NCBI GenBank assembly: GCA_965657945.1
Contig: CBFHPW010000021.1
Span: 1 to 37,639 of the forward strand
Direction of reading: 5' to 3'
Origin: CAJJDF01 sp965657945
GTDB lineage: Bacteria > Bacteroidota > Bacteroidia > Flavobacteriales_D > CAJJDF01
DNA: 37,639 nt
Shown here: positions 9,101 through 17,057 of the stretch, in pieces
How the letters are laid out: each line of letters opens with the position of its first letter
How positions within the stretch are numbered: the first letter of the stretch is position 1
Translations under genes and position numbers: made by a program
The notes under the pieces: model-generated
Databases searched by the model: none
Seen by the model: the letters and a program-made list of their open reading frames with translations, nothing else
What the model was told of the DNA's origin: nothing

Positions 9101-9695
9101 ATTAGTAATTGTCATGCAGTTTAATTCTTATTCTACGCCTACCATTATTCTTACAGCTGTAGCTTTGAGTTTGATAGGAGTGTTTTTAGGATTGGTTATA
9201 ACCCAGCATGATTTCATTATTATTATGACAATGATTGGAATTATTTCGCTTGCTGGAGTGGTCGTGAACAATGCGATTGTACTGATAGATTATACCAACT
9301 TAATTCGCGAGAGAAAGAAGGAAGAATTAGGTTTAGATCCTGAACAATGGTTGCCTAACAGCCTGGTTGTAGAATCAATTATAGAAGGCGGGAAAACAAG
9401 GCTTCGACCTGTATTGTTGACTGCAATTACGACCGTTTTAGGATTGTTGCCCTTAGCAATAGGATTGAATATTGACTTTATTGGGTTGATGACAGAGTAC
9501 GATGCCAATGTTTATTTTGGAGGTGATAACGCTATGTTCTTTGGGCCTATGAGTGAAACCATTATTTATGGATTGACATTCGCTACATTCTTAACGCTTA
9601 TTTTTGTTCCTATTATGTACTATTTATTGTACAGAGTAAAAAGATCAATTTACGATAAAACAGACTGGAAAGATGAAAGTACAGAAGAAGAATAA
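6153..9695 (+). CDS. RND-family inner membrane efflux pump (HAE1/AcrB-like)
   Basis: A 1180-aa, proton-driven, multi-TM transporter, longer than AcrB (about 1050 aa). It has an N-terminal TM, two large periplasmic porter loops, and TM bundles around residues 350-500 and 960-1165. Family features are YPGGSPEFIEDKITAPFEKE, the TM4 motif LGMLVDNGIVVVENVYRLMD and the TM10 motif GVVVNNAIVLIDY. Where AcrB has Asp-Asp in TM4, this has Asp413-Asn414. Where AcrB has Lys in TM10, it has Asn. Two extra hydrophobic segments (about 514-553) lie between TM6 and TM7. It works with the preceding adaptor and channel and is probably exported-compound specific, but the substrate cannot be read from sequence. 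Confidence 0.94.
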   Translation: MNEINEKKSGKLKQFGLTTLSVNNRKTVFLIAALIFIAGLSAYISMPKESFPELVIPEIYVGTPYPGGSPEFIEDKITAPFEKEFNSIKDVKEITSTSIYGYSSIKIEFNFNISIEEGRRKVQDAIADARAKPEFPALDFEPTIREVDFSEMPVMNINLSGNYTTDDLKKYGEVLEDQIEALSEINAVDIRGIQEKKIKIELKKYEAEAMQVSFNDVINSIRAENVTMPGGEILLGGKNRSVRIEGEFQDVEEIKNIIVKSEGGENEIYLHEIANVTFGDADISSYARQFQEPVVMLDIKKRSGENLLEAADKIKKIVAERKGIPEGVDVSITNDQSSATRGMVSNLENSIIFGIILVVLVLMFFLGLKNALFVGVAIPLSMFMSFMILDSMGITLNTMVLFSLVLALGMLVDNGIVVVENVYRLMDEGYSATNAAKYGVGEVALPIIASTATTLAAFVPLAMWPGIIGEFMKYLPLTLMIVLGSSLFIALVINPVFAAVWMRVETKVPNKKRLMIFAVLAIALGLLFAVAGATLLSNLLLVGGVLTFLNLFFFTPGTKRFQENSLPKLENFYENFLKKAMRIPRKVLFGTIGLLIFSFVLMGVFPPKVLFFPENEPLYVNIYIETPIGTDISVTNEITKEVEAIIDSTVYKKYKDYYNVVSFHNEEGKLITEKKPFISSILAQVGEGTSDPASGQMAGGSTPHKARVAVQFADFEDRFDSTGKPLSTQAVMEELREVLKGKFTADVSIVITKNQNGPPQDPPINIEVWGPGDYDETIEKSQAILKTLTNENVQGIEKLRLDVETGKPELLLEVDRNKAIRFGLSTQQIGSTIRTAVFGSDISTYKKDDETYDINVRLNKEKRNNIDEILDQKIAFRNNKGQLLNIPIRSVIKDSKERSTYGSVVRKDLNQVVTIYSDVTSEANGNEVVEILKKDLEKWMKSPEGKQFKADGYSYAFTGGQEQQAEEMSFLSGALGFAVFLILLVIVMQFNSYSTPTIILTAVALSLIGVFLGLVITQHDFIIIMTMIGIISLAGVVVNNAIVLIDYTNLIRERKKEELGLDPEQWLPNSLVVESIIEGGKTRLRPVLLTAITTVLGLLPLAIGLNIDFIGLMTEYDANVYFGGDNAMFFGPMSETIIYGLTFATFLTLIFVPIMYYLLYRVKRSIYDKTDWKDESTEEE

Positions 9696-9735
9696 GAGAT
9701 TCTTCTTTTAACTACTTGATTAATAAAAAACAAGG

Positions 9736-9766
9736 AGCCGTTCAGTAAAATGAACGGCTTTTTTTT
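9736..9766 (+). terminator. Intrinsic terminator of the efflux operon
   Basis: A 9-bp perfect stem (AGCCGTTCA, 9736-9744, with 9751-9759) closes a 6-nt loop and is followed by a T tract. It lies 40 nt after the RND stop codon. The next receptor gene is therefore probably transcribed separately. Confidence 0.85.
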
Positions 9767-9828
9767 GCACAGATAATCGCAAAGAAGCATAAAAGTCACT
9801 AATATTGCTCTTTCGTTTAAAAAGAAAT

Positions 9829-11721
9829 ATGAAAAAATTAGCTGTCGTTTTATCGTTTATCGCCTTTTCAGGATTGGCTCAAGACACATTAAAAGTAGTA
9901 AAGTCCGCTACCGGATTAGATATTCCTCCAATAATAGAAAATATCCCAGTCTTAAGACTCAAAGAGTTTAAGCTAGAATCAGATAGAATTTCATTCTCCG
10001 AAATGGAAGAGGGGAAAAGTGTGGTAGTTTTGAGCAAGGAGAAAATAAAAAACACTCCAGCTATGAGTATCAACGAATTGCTTGTACAGGTTGCAGGTGT
10101 TGATATTCGCCAAAGAGGAGCAAATGGCGTGCAAGCAGATGCGGGAATAAGAGGAAGTACGTTTGATCAGGTTTTAATTTTACTAAATGGAGTAAGAATG
10201 AGTGATCCACAAACTGGTCATCATACACTAAATATTCCAGTGGACGTTGCTTCAATCGAAAGAATAGAAGTGATAAAAGGAGCAGGAGCAAGAGTTTACG
10301 GCCAGAATGCTTTAGCTGGAGTGATAAATATAGTTACAAAAGTTCCTAACGAAACATTTTTATCACAAAAAGTAGTGGCTGGAGATTTTAATTTATATGA
10401 TGTGACAGTCTCTGGAGGTTTTAAAGGAAAAAAAGCGAGTCATCTTTTTTCATTGAATAGAAATGCATCTGACGGATACAAATACAATACAGATTACGAA
10501 ATCACCAATGCCTTTTACACCAGCGAGGTAAAATTAAAAAGAAAGAATAAATTGAAACAGTCAGTTTCAGTCATGGGAGGTTTTACCGAAAAGAAATTTG
10601 GAGCAAATGGGTTTTACTCTTCGCCTGATTTTGTAGATCAGTACGAAGAAACTCAAACCAGTGTCCTTTCCTTCAAATATCAAAACCAGTTGAGTAAGAA
10701 CTTTTCGATGAATGCAACAACCTATTGGAGAAGAAACCAAGATGAATACGTATTCCTTCGACATAATCCAAGTTATTTTAGAAACATGCATATTAACAAT
10801 ACAGCTGGTGTGAACTTGAACGTAGTACACAAGAATAAACTCGGTGAAACTGGACTGGGTGTCGATTTAAGTCAAGTGTGGATTCAAAGTAATAATCTTG
10901 GAAATAGAATCCGACAAGTGCAAACGGCATTTTTGGAGCATAAATTTTCGCTCTTGAAACAAACTTTGTTTATTACTCCAGGTGTTCAAGCGAGTTACTT
11001 TTCTGATTTTGATGGCGTTTTCTTACCAGGAATTGATGCCAGTTACCGAATTAATAAAAGAATTACAGCTTTCGCAAATGCCGGCTATACATACAGAGTT
11101 CCAACCTATACAGATTTATTTTACCAAGGAAGAACCAACATAGGGAACGAGAACTTGAATCCTGAAATTGCATTCTCTTACGAGGGAGGAATGAGAGCGA
11201 AATTGGGCTTCTGGAAAGTTCAGGCAAGTTATTTTGTAAGAGAAGGTTCTAATGTTATTGATTGGACCCGAGCTGATGAAAATTCACCTTGGCAGCCAAA
11301 TAATTTAATTCAATTGAATACTAGCGGTGTTGATGTGGATATAAATTGGCAACCGCTTTCAAGGAAATTTATTCAGTCATTGGGAGTAGGATACACTTAC
11401 TTGGATCAAGAAACGGGTGTAGAAGACGGACTCTTATCCAAGTATGCCCTAGAATACTTGAATCACCAATTAACGGCATTTGTGGCTTTGAAATATCATA
11501 AAAACATAACGCATTCATGGAACTATAGATACACAGATAGAGTGAATCTGGATGATTATTCGGTAATTGATACTAAATTGTCTTTTGATAATGGAAAAGT
11601 ATTAATTTATGGGGAAATTGCAAACGTCCTCAACCAAGAATATAGAGAAACAAATTTGGTGGTTATGCCAGGAAGATGGTTTAGAATTGGAGTAGGGTGT
11701 ACTCTCAATCAATTAAAATAG
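9829..11721 (+). CDS. TonB-dependent outer membrane receptor, substrate unknown
   Basis: A 630-aa receptor with a signal peptide (MKKLAVVLSFIAFSGLAQ). A plug domain lies at about 60-190 (MSINELLVQVAGVDIRQRG, IRGSTFDQVLILLNGVRMSD, IERIEVIKGAGARVYGQNAL), and a 22-strand beta-barrel follows. It has no N-terminal carboxypeptidase-like domain and no SusD partner, so a small ligand (metal chelate or cofactor) is more likely than glycan. I start at ATG 9829, where the signal peptide begins, not at the TTG eight codons earlier. A weak -7-like box (TAATATTG, 9800-9807) precedes it. It sits between two terminators, so it is monocistronic. Confidence 0.92.
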   Translation: MKKLAVVLSFIAFSGLAQDTLKVVKSATGLDIPPIIENIPVLRLKEFKLESDRISFSEMEEGKSVVVLSKEKIKNTPAMSINELLVQVAGVDIRQRGANGVQADAGIRGSTFDQVLILLNGVRMSDPQTGHHTLNIPVDVASIERIEVIKGAGARVYGQNALAGVINIVTKVPNETFLSQKVVAGDFNLYDVTVSGGFKGKKASHLFSLNRNASDGYKYNTDYEITNAFYTSEVKLKRKNKLKQSVSVMGGFTEKKFGANGFYSSPDFVDQYEETQTSVLSFKYQNQLSKNFSMNATTYWRRNQDEYVFLRHNPSYFRNMHINNTAGVNLNVVHKNKLGETGLGVDLSQVWIQSNNLGNRIRQVQTAFLEHKFSLLKQTLFITPGVQASYFSDFDGVFLPGIDASYRINKRITAFANAGYTYRVPTYTDLFYQGRTNIGNENLNPEIAFSYEGGMRAKLGFWKVQASYFVREGSNVIDWTRADENSPWQPNNLIQLNTSGVDVDINWQPLSRKFIQSLGVGYTYLDQETGVEDGLLSKYALEYLNHQLTAFVALKYHKNITHSWNYRYTDRVNLDDYSVIDTKLSFDNGKVLIYGEIANVLNQEYRETNLVVMPGRWFRIGVGCTLNQLK

Positions 11722-11743
11722 TTGAATATTGAATTTACTACAC

Positions 11744-11777
11744 AAAAAAAAGACCTGCTTCAGCAGGTCTTTTTTTG
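11744..11777 (+). terminator. Bidirectional terminator between converging genes
   Basis: The stem AGACCTGC/GCAGGTCT with loop TTCA is extended by A and T runs on both sides. It lies 22 nt past the receptor stop on the plus strand and directly past the anti-sigma stop on the minus strand, so it can serve both. Confidence 0.85.
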
Positions 11778-11779
11778 TT

Positions 11780-12010
11780 TCAATTTGAGCTAAGTTTTTT
11801 CTTTATCTCTTCTTTTTCTTCACAAGTCAAACATTCTTGATGTTCCGTTAATTTACCAAAAAGGCTTTTCAGAATGTGTGAAAATCTTTTGTATCCTCTG
11901 CATTTTCCACACAGGGCATTGTGCATCCGAAGTTTCATTTTTTCAGAAGTTGTTAGTTTTTCGAAATCCTTTCGATCAATTAAATGCGCTGCCTTGTTAC
12001 AATCTATCAT
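11780..12010 (-). CDS. Small soluble zinc-binding anti-sigma factor (ZAS-like)
   Basis: A 76-aa protein encoded right after an ECF sigma factor, with TAATG overlap. It has the ZAS anti-sigma pattern H-x3-C-x2-C (His30, Cys34, Cys37) plus Cys4 as a likely fourth ligand. No membrane segment is present, so it would act in the cytoplasm, as RsrA and ChrR do, by holding the sigma factor and releasing it on a signal. A second cluster H57-x2-C60-x2-C63 near the C-terminus is unusual. Function is inferred from the motif and position, because the protein is short. Confidence 0.7.
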   Translation of the reverse strand: MIDCNKAAHLIDRKDFEKLTTSEKMKLRMHNALCGKCRGYKRFSHILKSLFGKLTEHQECLTCEEKEEIKKKLSSN

Positions 12011-12567
12011 TAGTTAAACCATTTTTTGTCCAAACATCCTTTTAGTTGAATTTTTGCACGGTGAATAATCACCCAAAAGTTGGACGAGGTAATTTCATAC
12101 TCATTACAAATCTCCTCAGAATCTTTGTGGTCGATGAATTTGTCAATAAAAATTCCTTTCGATTTTTCTGGAAGTAAATCAATGCAAGCCAACAGTGTCC
12201 CGCGCAATTCATTGTTTTCGAAATAGGCTTCTGTTTCATTTATTTCGCTGTTCGGAGTGGTAGCTTCTATCCAGTTGTTTTCATCCTCATCGTTGGTCGT
12301 AAATTGAGAAATTGGTTTCGTTTTTCTGCTTTGCTGTTGTCTCCAGTGGTCAATTATTTTTCTTTTTAAAATTGAAAATAACCATGTTTTAACTGTGCTT
12401 TTTTGTTCAAATCTTTCCCATGCCTTTAGGGCAGAAAAAAATGTGTCTTGAACCAAATCTTTGGCAAGGTCTCTGTCATTAACTCGATTGGCGGCAAAAT
12501 TAAAAAGGATGTCGGAGTAATCGTCTACCCAACTATTCAACTCTATGTCAGCTTTTGCTTTTGCCAA
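12010..12567 (-). CDS. ECF-type RNA polymerase sigma factor (sigma-70 family)
   Basis: A 185-aa ECF sigma factor. Region 2 is at about 13-76 (FAANRVNDRDLAKDLVQDTF, TVKTWLFSILKRKIIDHWRQ). Region 4 is at about 128-180 (LLPEKSKGIFIDKF, EICNEYEITSSNFWVIIHRA). The start is non-ATG: TTG at 12567 is the only codon that keeps the frame open just after the mazG stop, since an in-frame TAA precedes it. Another TTG at 12540 would also keep region 2 intact. It directly follows mazG and is coupled to the anti-sigma gene by a one-base overlap. It would direct transcription of a stress or envelope regulon that is not identifiable here. Confidence 0.9.
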   Translation of the reverse strand: MAKAKADIELNSWVDDYSDILFNFAANRVNDRDLAKDLVQDTFFSALKAWERFEQKSTVKTWLFSILKRKIIDHWRQQQSRKTKPISQFTTNDEDENNWIEATTPNSEINETEAYFENNELRGTLLACIDLLPEKSKGIFIDKFIDHKDSEEICNEYEITSSNFWVIIHRAKIQLKGCLDKKWFN

Positions 12568-12570
12568 TGG

Positions 12571-13332
12571 TTATAGTTTTTTAGCCTGTTCCCAATACAT
12601 GTCCATCTCATCAAGGCTCATTTGTGATAAGTCCTTTCCGTCTTTTTTGGATTCTTCTTCCAAATATTGAAACCGTTTGATGAATTTTTTATTTGTTTTT
12701 TCCAGAGCGCTTTCTGGATTCACACCAATAAATCTAGCATAATTAATCAGGGAAAACAAAACATCTCCAAATTCGTCTTCAATTTTATTTGAATCAGATT
12801 CTATTTCTACTTTTAGCTCCTGAATTTCTTCTTGCACTTTTTCCCATACTTGGTCCTTGTTGTCCCAATCAAATCCAATTCCTCTAGCTTTTTCTTGAAT
12901 TCGAGAAGCTTTTACCAAAGCGGGCAAAGATTTAGGAACTCCTTCAAGCACCGATTTTTTCCCAGATTTAAGTTTTATCTTTTCCCAGTTTCTTTTTACT
13001 TCTTCTTCTGTTTCTGCTTTTACATCGCCATAAATATGTGGATGCCTTTCAACCAATTTGTCGCACACAGCATTCAACGAGTCTGCAATATCAAAGTCGT
13101 TTGTTTCCGAAGCAATTTTGGAATAAAAAACCATGTGAAGCAGTATGTCGCCAATCTCTTCTTTGATGTCTTCTATATTTTCATCCAAAATGGCATCAGC
13201 AAGCTCATAGGTTTCTTCTATCGTCAAATGACGCAAAGATTGAATGGTTTGCTTTTTGTCCCAAGGGCATTTTTCCCTCAGGTCGTCCATGATGGTGAGT
13301 AGCCTTTCAAAGGCTTGAAGTTTATTTTGCAT
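12571..13332 (-). CDS. mazG: Nucleoside triphosphate pyrophosphohydrolase MazG
   Basis: Hydrolyses (d)NTPs to monophosphate and pyrophosphate, cleaning the nucleotide pool or lowering ppGpp. The protein is 253 aa with two MazG repeats. The N-terminal repeat has KCPWDKKQTIQSLRHLTIEE, then ETYEL and EEIGDILLHMVFYSKI. The C-terminal repeat has EEIQELKVEIE and EFGDVLFSLINYARF, the usual metal-binding Glu/Asp pattern. The first ATG is 13332 (MQNKLQAFERL). A TTG at 13344 could add four residues. The start overlaps the end of the lipoprotein gene by 11 nt and the stop is 3 nt before the sigma factor, so all are one transcript. Confidence 0.95.
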   Translation of the reverse strand: MQNKLQAFERLLTIMDDLREKCPWDKKQTIQSLRHLTIEETYELADAILDENIEDIKEEIGDILLHMVFYSKIASETNDFDIADSLNAVCDKLVERHPHIYGDVKAETEEEVKRNWEKIKLKSGKKSVLEGVPKSLPALVKASRIQEKARGIGFDWDNKDQVWEKVQEEIQELKVEIESDSNKIEDEFGDVLFSLINYARFIGVNPESALEKTNKKFIKRFQYLEEESKKDGKDLSQMSLDEMDMYWEQAKKL

Positions 13333-13903
13333 TCTTTTCTTCAAATAATTTAATCAATTCATCTTCAGTGAGATGAAGTGTTTTTAATCTTTCTTTGTGC
13401 ATTATTACTGATTCGTGATTGGGAAACAAGGCAATGATTTCTTCATACGCCTCTTGAGCTTTCTTTTTGTTGTCCATTTTGTCAAAAAGAAAAGCGCGCA
13501 AGTTCATTTCGTCAATAATAGTTGAGTCGTTTTTATTATCTTTTATGGCAATGTTAATTAATCGGATTGCTTCATAATCTTGGCCAAGACCCTGTGCCGC
13601 ACTAGATCCTTTTCTAATTAATTCTCTCCGATATTCACTTTCCGGAAATTTTTCAAGGTGTTTTTGAGCTGTTTCCAATAGCTTTACAGAAAGACCTCTG
13701 CTAATTTCCAAGCTCTCTTTATTCATCAAGTTTTTTTCAAGTTCTTCACTAAATAAGTATAATTCCATGTCCGACATCAGGTCGATGTTTTTCTGTGTCA
13801 GTTGTTGTTCAAGAGATACTTCTATCTCATTTTGAGGAGTTTCAGGAGTTTCGCAGTTCAACAATCCCAACAAAAGTCCGGCAGCAATCAGTTTTGTTTT
13901 CAT
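13322..13903 (-). CDS. TPR-like lipoprotein, function unknown
   Basis: A 193-aa protein with a lipoprotein signal (MKTKLIAAGLLLGLLNC, lipobox LLNC at about 14-17). The rest is almost all helical, with a tetratricopeptide-like pattern: EFPESEYRRELIR-type helices, then NIAIKDNKNDSTIIDEMNLR and KKAQEAYEEIIALFPNHESV. It is probably held on the outer membrane facing the periplasm and scaffolds other proteins. It lies 15 nt after recF and overlaps mazG. The same neighbourhood could be conserved in relatives, but I cannot name a specific function. Confidence 0.75.
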   Translation of the reverse strand: MKTKLIAAGLLLGLLNCETPETPQNEIEVSLEQQLTQKNIDLMSDMELYLFSEELEKNLMNKESLEISRGLSVKLLETAQKHLEKFPESEYRRELIRKGSSAAQGLGQDYEAIRLINIAIKDNKNDSTIIDEMNLRAFLFDKMDNKKKAQEAYEEIIALFPNHESVIMHKERLKTLHLTEDELIKLFEEKNAK

Positions 13904-13918
13904 AAGGTGAGTTAGTTA

Positions 13919-15022
13919 TTAATTATTTTGTAGTGCGCCACGTTCTACTTCAAAAGAAAAGCATTCGTAGTCTTTCTTTTTAAAATAAGCGGGCAATCTT
14001 TCAGTATTGGTATCAGTAATAAAAACTTGTCCGTAGGTTCCTTCACAAATTTGATTCATCAAATGAGCGATTCTTTCTTCGTCTAACTTGTCGTATATAT
14101 CATCCAATAACAAGATTGGTTTTGAGTCAGTTTTTGACTCAATATGTTTAAATTGAGCCAGTTTAAGGGCAATCAAAAAAGTTTTCTGTTGGCCTTGAGA
14201 ACCAAATTTTTTCAAAGGTTTTTCTTGAATTTCAAATATAAAATCGTCCTTGTGTATTCCCTTAGTTGTGTATCCGATGTAGCGTTCTTTTCCTAGGCTT
14301 GATTTTAACAGATTACTGAATGAATCTTCGAGTAATTGTGACTTGTAAGTGAGTTCGCATACTTCATTTCCTCCAGATAAGGTTTTGTAAATCACATTGA
14401 ATTCTTTTTGAAATTCCTCAATAAAACCAACTCTTTGTGCATGGATTTTTTCACCCAATACAACGAGCTGTTCATCCCAAATTTGCAAAGACAATTCATC
14501 AAATTTAGCACCTTGCTGAATGCTTTTTAGGTAAGCATTTCTTTGGGAGAGAACTTTATTGTATTGGATCAAGTTTTGAAGATAAATTTTGTCATATTGA
14601 GAAATAATTAGATCAATAAATTTTCTTCGAGTTTCACTGCCTTCGTAAATCAAATTGGTGTCCATTGGTGAGATTAAAACCGTATTTATTAGTCCAATGT
14701 GATCCGAAAGCTTTTCGTATTCCTTCTTTCCTTTTTTAAAGATTTTTTTCTTTCCTCTTTTTACTCCACAGTATATGTTTTCCGAATTATTTCCTGAGTC
14801 AAACTCCCCTTGAATTACAAAGAAATCCTCTTCGTTTTTGATATTCTGCGTATCCACAGAGTTAAAAAAACTCTTGCAATTTGAAAGGTAATAAATGCCA
14901 TCCAACAAGTTGGTTTTACCCATTCCATTTTTACCCAAAAAGCAATTTACAAAAGGTGAAACCTCGAGTTCAGCTTGGTCATAATTTTTAAAATTGATAA
15001 AAGATATTTTGGATAGAATCAC
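13919..15022 (-). CDS. recF: DNA replication and repair protein RecF
   Basis: An SMC-like ATPase that, with RecO and RecR, loads RecA onto gapped DNA. The 367-aa length is normal. Walker A is at residues 30-37 (GKNGMGKT), the ABC-type signature is in KKFGSQGQQKTFLIALKLAQ, and Walker B is in PILLLDDIYDKLD. The start codon is GTG (15020-15022, minus strand). No in-frame ATG fits the expected N-terminus MILSKISFINFKNY. It heads the operon with the TPR lipoprotein, mazG and the sigma/anti-sigma pair, and is divergent from the glycosyltransferase. dnaA, dnaN and gyrB are not nearby, which is common in Bacteroidota. Confidence 0.95.
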   Translation of the reverse strand: MILSKISFINFKNYDQAELEVSPFVNCFLGKNGMGKTNLLDGIYYLSNCKSFFNSVDTQNIKNEEDFFVIQGEFDSGNNSENIYCGVKRGKKKIFKKGKKEYEKLSDHIGLINTVLISPMDTNLIYEGSETRRKFIDLIISQYDKIYLQNLIQYNKVLSQRNAYLKSIQQGAKFDELSLQIWDEQLVVLGEKIHAQRVGFIEEFQKEFNVIYKTLSGGNEVCELTYKSQLLEDSFSNLLKSSLGKERYIGYTTKGIHKDDFIFEIQEKPLKKFGSQGQQKTFLIALKLAQFKHIESKTDSKPILLLDDIYDKLDEERIAHLMNQICEGTYGQVFITDTNTERLPAYFKKKDYECFSFEVERGALQNN

Positions 15023-15123
15023 TTGATTTCTCTTGTTTTATTTGAAATGCTAAGATACTTATTTTTGAACTATTTTTCAGACTTAGTCACGATTATAATT
15101 TTCATTTTTCTTACTTTCGAAAT

Positions 15124-16344
15124 GTGAATCATTACCTTCAAAAATATGGGTTTCAATCACCCAAAATAACCAAATTTCCCAACGATAATCTAGGGATTAT
15201 TGTGGTAATTCCTTGTTTTAATGAACCCAATACTCTTACTACACTGAACTCATTACTCAAGTGCAATAAGCCAAATTCAAATTTTAAGGTAATTCTAGTA
15301 GTCAACCAATCAGAAACTGCAATCAGTGAGATTTCAAAAAGGAATTTACAGACTCTGTCTGAACTAAAAGATTGGAAATCCAAACACACCGATTTTCCAC
15401 TAGAGATTTTGGAGGAGTTGAGTTTGCCTAAAAAGCATGCAGGAGTGGGATTAGCTCGTAAAATTGGAATGGATGAGGCGGTAAATTTATTTCATAAATT
15501 ACAAACGGATGGAATTATTGTCGCCTTGGATTCAGATTGTGAAGTAGAAAAAAATTACTTGAAAGCAATTGAATCTCATTTTATAGAATACTCTAATTCA
15601 CCGGGATGTTCCATCCGTTTCGCACATCCAATTAATGATTCGGACAGCGCTATCAACCTGGGAATTATTCAGTACGAATTGCATCTTAGATACTACAATC
15701 AAGCTCTCAAATTTGCTGGTTTTCCATTTGCTTTTCACACAGTAGGTTCCAGTATGGCGGTTCGTTCTTCGGCCTATCAAAAGCAGGGAGGTATGAATAA
15801 GAGAAAGGCAGGAGAAGATTTCTATTTTCTTCAAAAAATAATTGAATTAGGCGGATTTACTGAACTCAATTCTACCTGTGTGATTCCTTCTTCACGAATT
15901 TCAGACAGGGTGCCGTTTGGTACGGGAAAGGCTATTGGAGATTTTATCGAACATGATATTCACATTTATTTGACTTATTCATTGCAAATTTTTCATTTAT
16001 TGTCAGAAATTCCAAAGCGAATTAAAAAAATGTATGAAGGCGAAAAACAGGAGTTTGCGAACAACGCTATGGCATCTTTTTTAGTCTCAATTGATTTTGA
16101 AAATAAGATAGAAGAAATTAAAAATAATACATCTAGTTTTGCTAAATTTGAGAAACGATTTTATTCCTATTTTAATGCCTTTACGGTGCTCAAATTCACT
16201 CATTACATGCGTGACAATGGATTCCCGAATCAGCCAATATTTCAGGAAGCTAAATTACTGTTAGAGTCTATGAATGAAGAGAAATCAGGTGTTTCTTTAT
16301 TGGAATTACTCGTTTATTACCGTCAATTGGAACAGCAAGAATGA
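15124..16344 (+). CDS. Family 2-type glycosyltransferase
   Basis: A 406-aa GT-A fold enzyme. The nucleotide-sugar binding start is LGIIVVIPCFNEPNTLTTLN, the metal-binding DxD-type motif is in VALDSDCEVEKNYL, and the catalytic acidic motif is in KAGEDFYFLQKI. No membrane segment is evident. The start is GTG 15124. The ATG at 15122 runs straight into TGA in its own frame. A -7-like sequence TACTTTCG (15112-15119) lies just upstream. The ATGA overlap with sanA shows the two are made together, so a role in cell-envelope glycan building is likely. Donor and acceptor are unknown. Confidence 0.82.
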   Translation: MNHYLQKYGFQSPKITKFPNDNLGIIVVIPCFNEPNTLTTLNSLLKCNKPNSNFKVILVVNQSETAISEISKRNLQTLSELKDWKSKHTDFPLEILEELSLPKKHAGVGLARKIGMDEAVNLFHKLQTDGIIVALDSDCEVEKNYLKAIESHFIEYSNSPGCSIRFAHPINDSDSAINLGIIQYELHLRYYNQALKFAGFPFAFHTVGSSMAVRSSAYQKQGGMNKRKAGEDFYFLQKIIELGGFTELNSTCVIPSSRISDRVPFGTGKAIGDFIEHDIHIYLTYSLQIFHLLSEIPKRIKKMYEGEKQEFANNAMASFLVSIDFENKIEEIKNNTSSFAKFEKRFYSYFNAFTVLKFTHYMRDNGFPNQPIFQEAKLLLESMNEEKSGVSLLELLVYYRQLEQQE

Positions 16345-17027
16345 AAGTAAATTCAATTCATAATAATAATCTCCTAAGAAGAATTATTCTTTTTGTTCTA
16401 AAATGGTTTCAATTGGGTGTTTTTTCTATTTCATTCGTCATTTTTGGAGTTATTGTTTGCAACAGAAGTGTCAAAGATTTTTCGCAAGATTATATGTATT
16501 CTTCCGTGGAGGATATTCCTAAGAATGAGGTGGGGCTTGTTCTTGGAACCTCGAAATATGCTTATAAGGGTGGTGTGAATCCATACTTTCAATACAGAAT
16601 GGAAACAGCCTACGACCTTTATCGTTCAGGAAAACTGAATCACCTTATAGTAAGTGGAGATAATCACGTAAAGGGCTATAACGAACCCCAACAAATGAAA
16701 GATTATTTGATAGAATTAGGGGTGGATTCTTTGGATATAACAATGGATTACGCTGGCTTCAGAACTTTTGATTCTATGATTAGGGTGAAGGAAGTTTTTG
16801 GCCAAACGAAGGTAACGGTTATATCTCAAGAGTTTCATAATGAACGCGCTATATTCCTTGCTAGGAAAAATGGAATTGATGCCATTGCAATGAATGCAAA
16901 AACTCCCTGGTACAGCCCACGTATGCGATTGAGGGAGTATTTGGCCAAGTGCAAAGCAGTTCTTGACGTCTATGTGTTGAAAACAACTCCTAAGTTTTTG
17001 GGAGAAAAGATTGAGATTTCTCTCTAA
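16341..17027 (+). CDS. sanA: SanA/YdcF-like DUF218 envelope protein
   Basis: A 228-aa protein with one N-terminal membrane segment (about 13-35) and a DUF218 domain facing the periplasm. Family motifs include VGLVLGTSKYAYKGGVNPYF, HLIVSGDN, TMDYAGFRTFDSMIRVKEVF and VTVISQEFHNERAIFLARKN. SanA in enterobacteria affects the vancomycin barrier of the envelope, but its reaction is unknown. It overlaps the glycosyltransferase by 4 nt. Confident as to family, and only moderately so as to a shared role with E. coli SanA. Confidence 0.85.
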   Translation: MKVNSIHNNNLLRRIILFVLKWFQLGVFSISFVIFGVIVCNRSVKDFSQDYMYSSVEDIPKNEVGLVLGTSKYAYKGGVNPYFQYRMETAYDLYRSGKLNHLIVSGDNHVKGYNEPQQMKDYLIELGVDSLDITMDYAGFRTFDSMIRVKEVFGQTKVTVISQEFHNERAIFLARKNGIDAIAMNAKTPWYSPRMRLREYLAKCKAVLDVYVLKTTPKFLGEKIEISL

Positions 17028-17057
17028 TTTGAGTAAATTGAGGTTTAATTTTTGACC

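Noticed and set aside
9829..11721. TonB receptor as a second cobalamin receptor
   Set aside because: No B12 riboswitch or partner genes lie near it. It sits between two terminators, so the substrate is left open.
15122..15127. ATG start for the glycosyltransferase at 15122
   Set aside because: It is followed at once by TGA in its own frame; the gene's frame begins with GTG at 15124.
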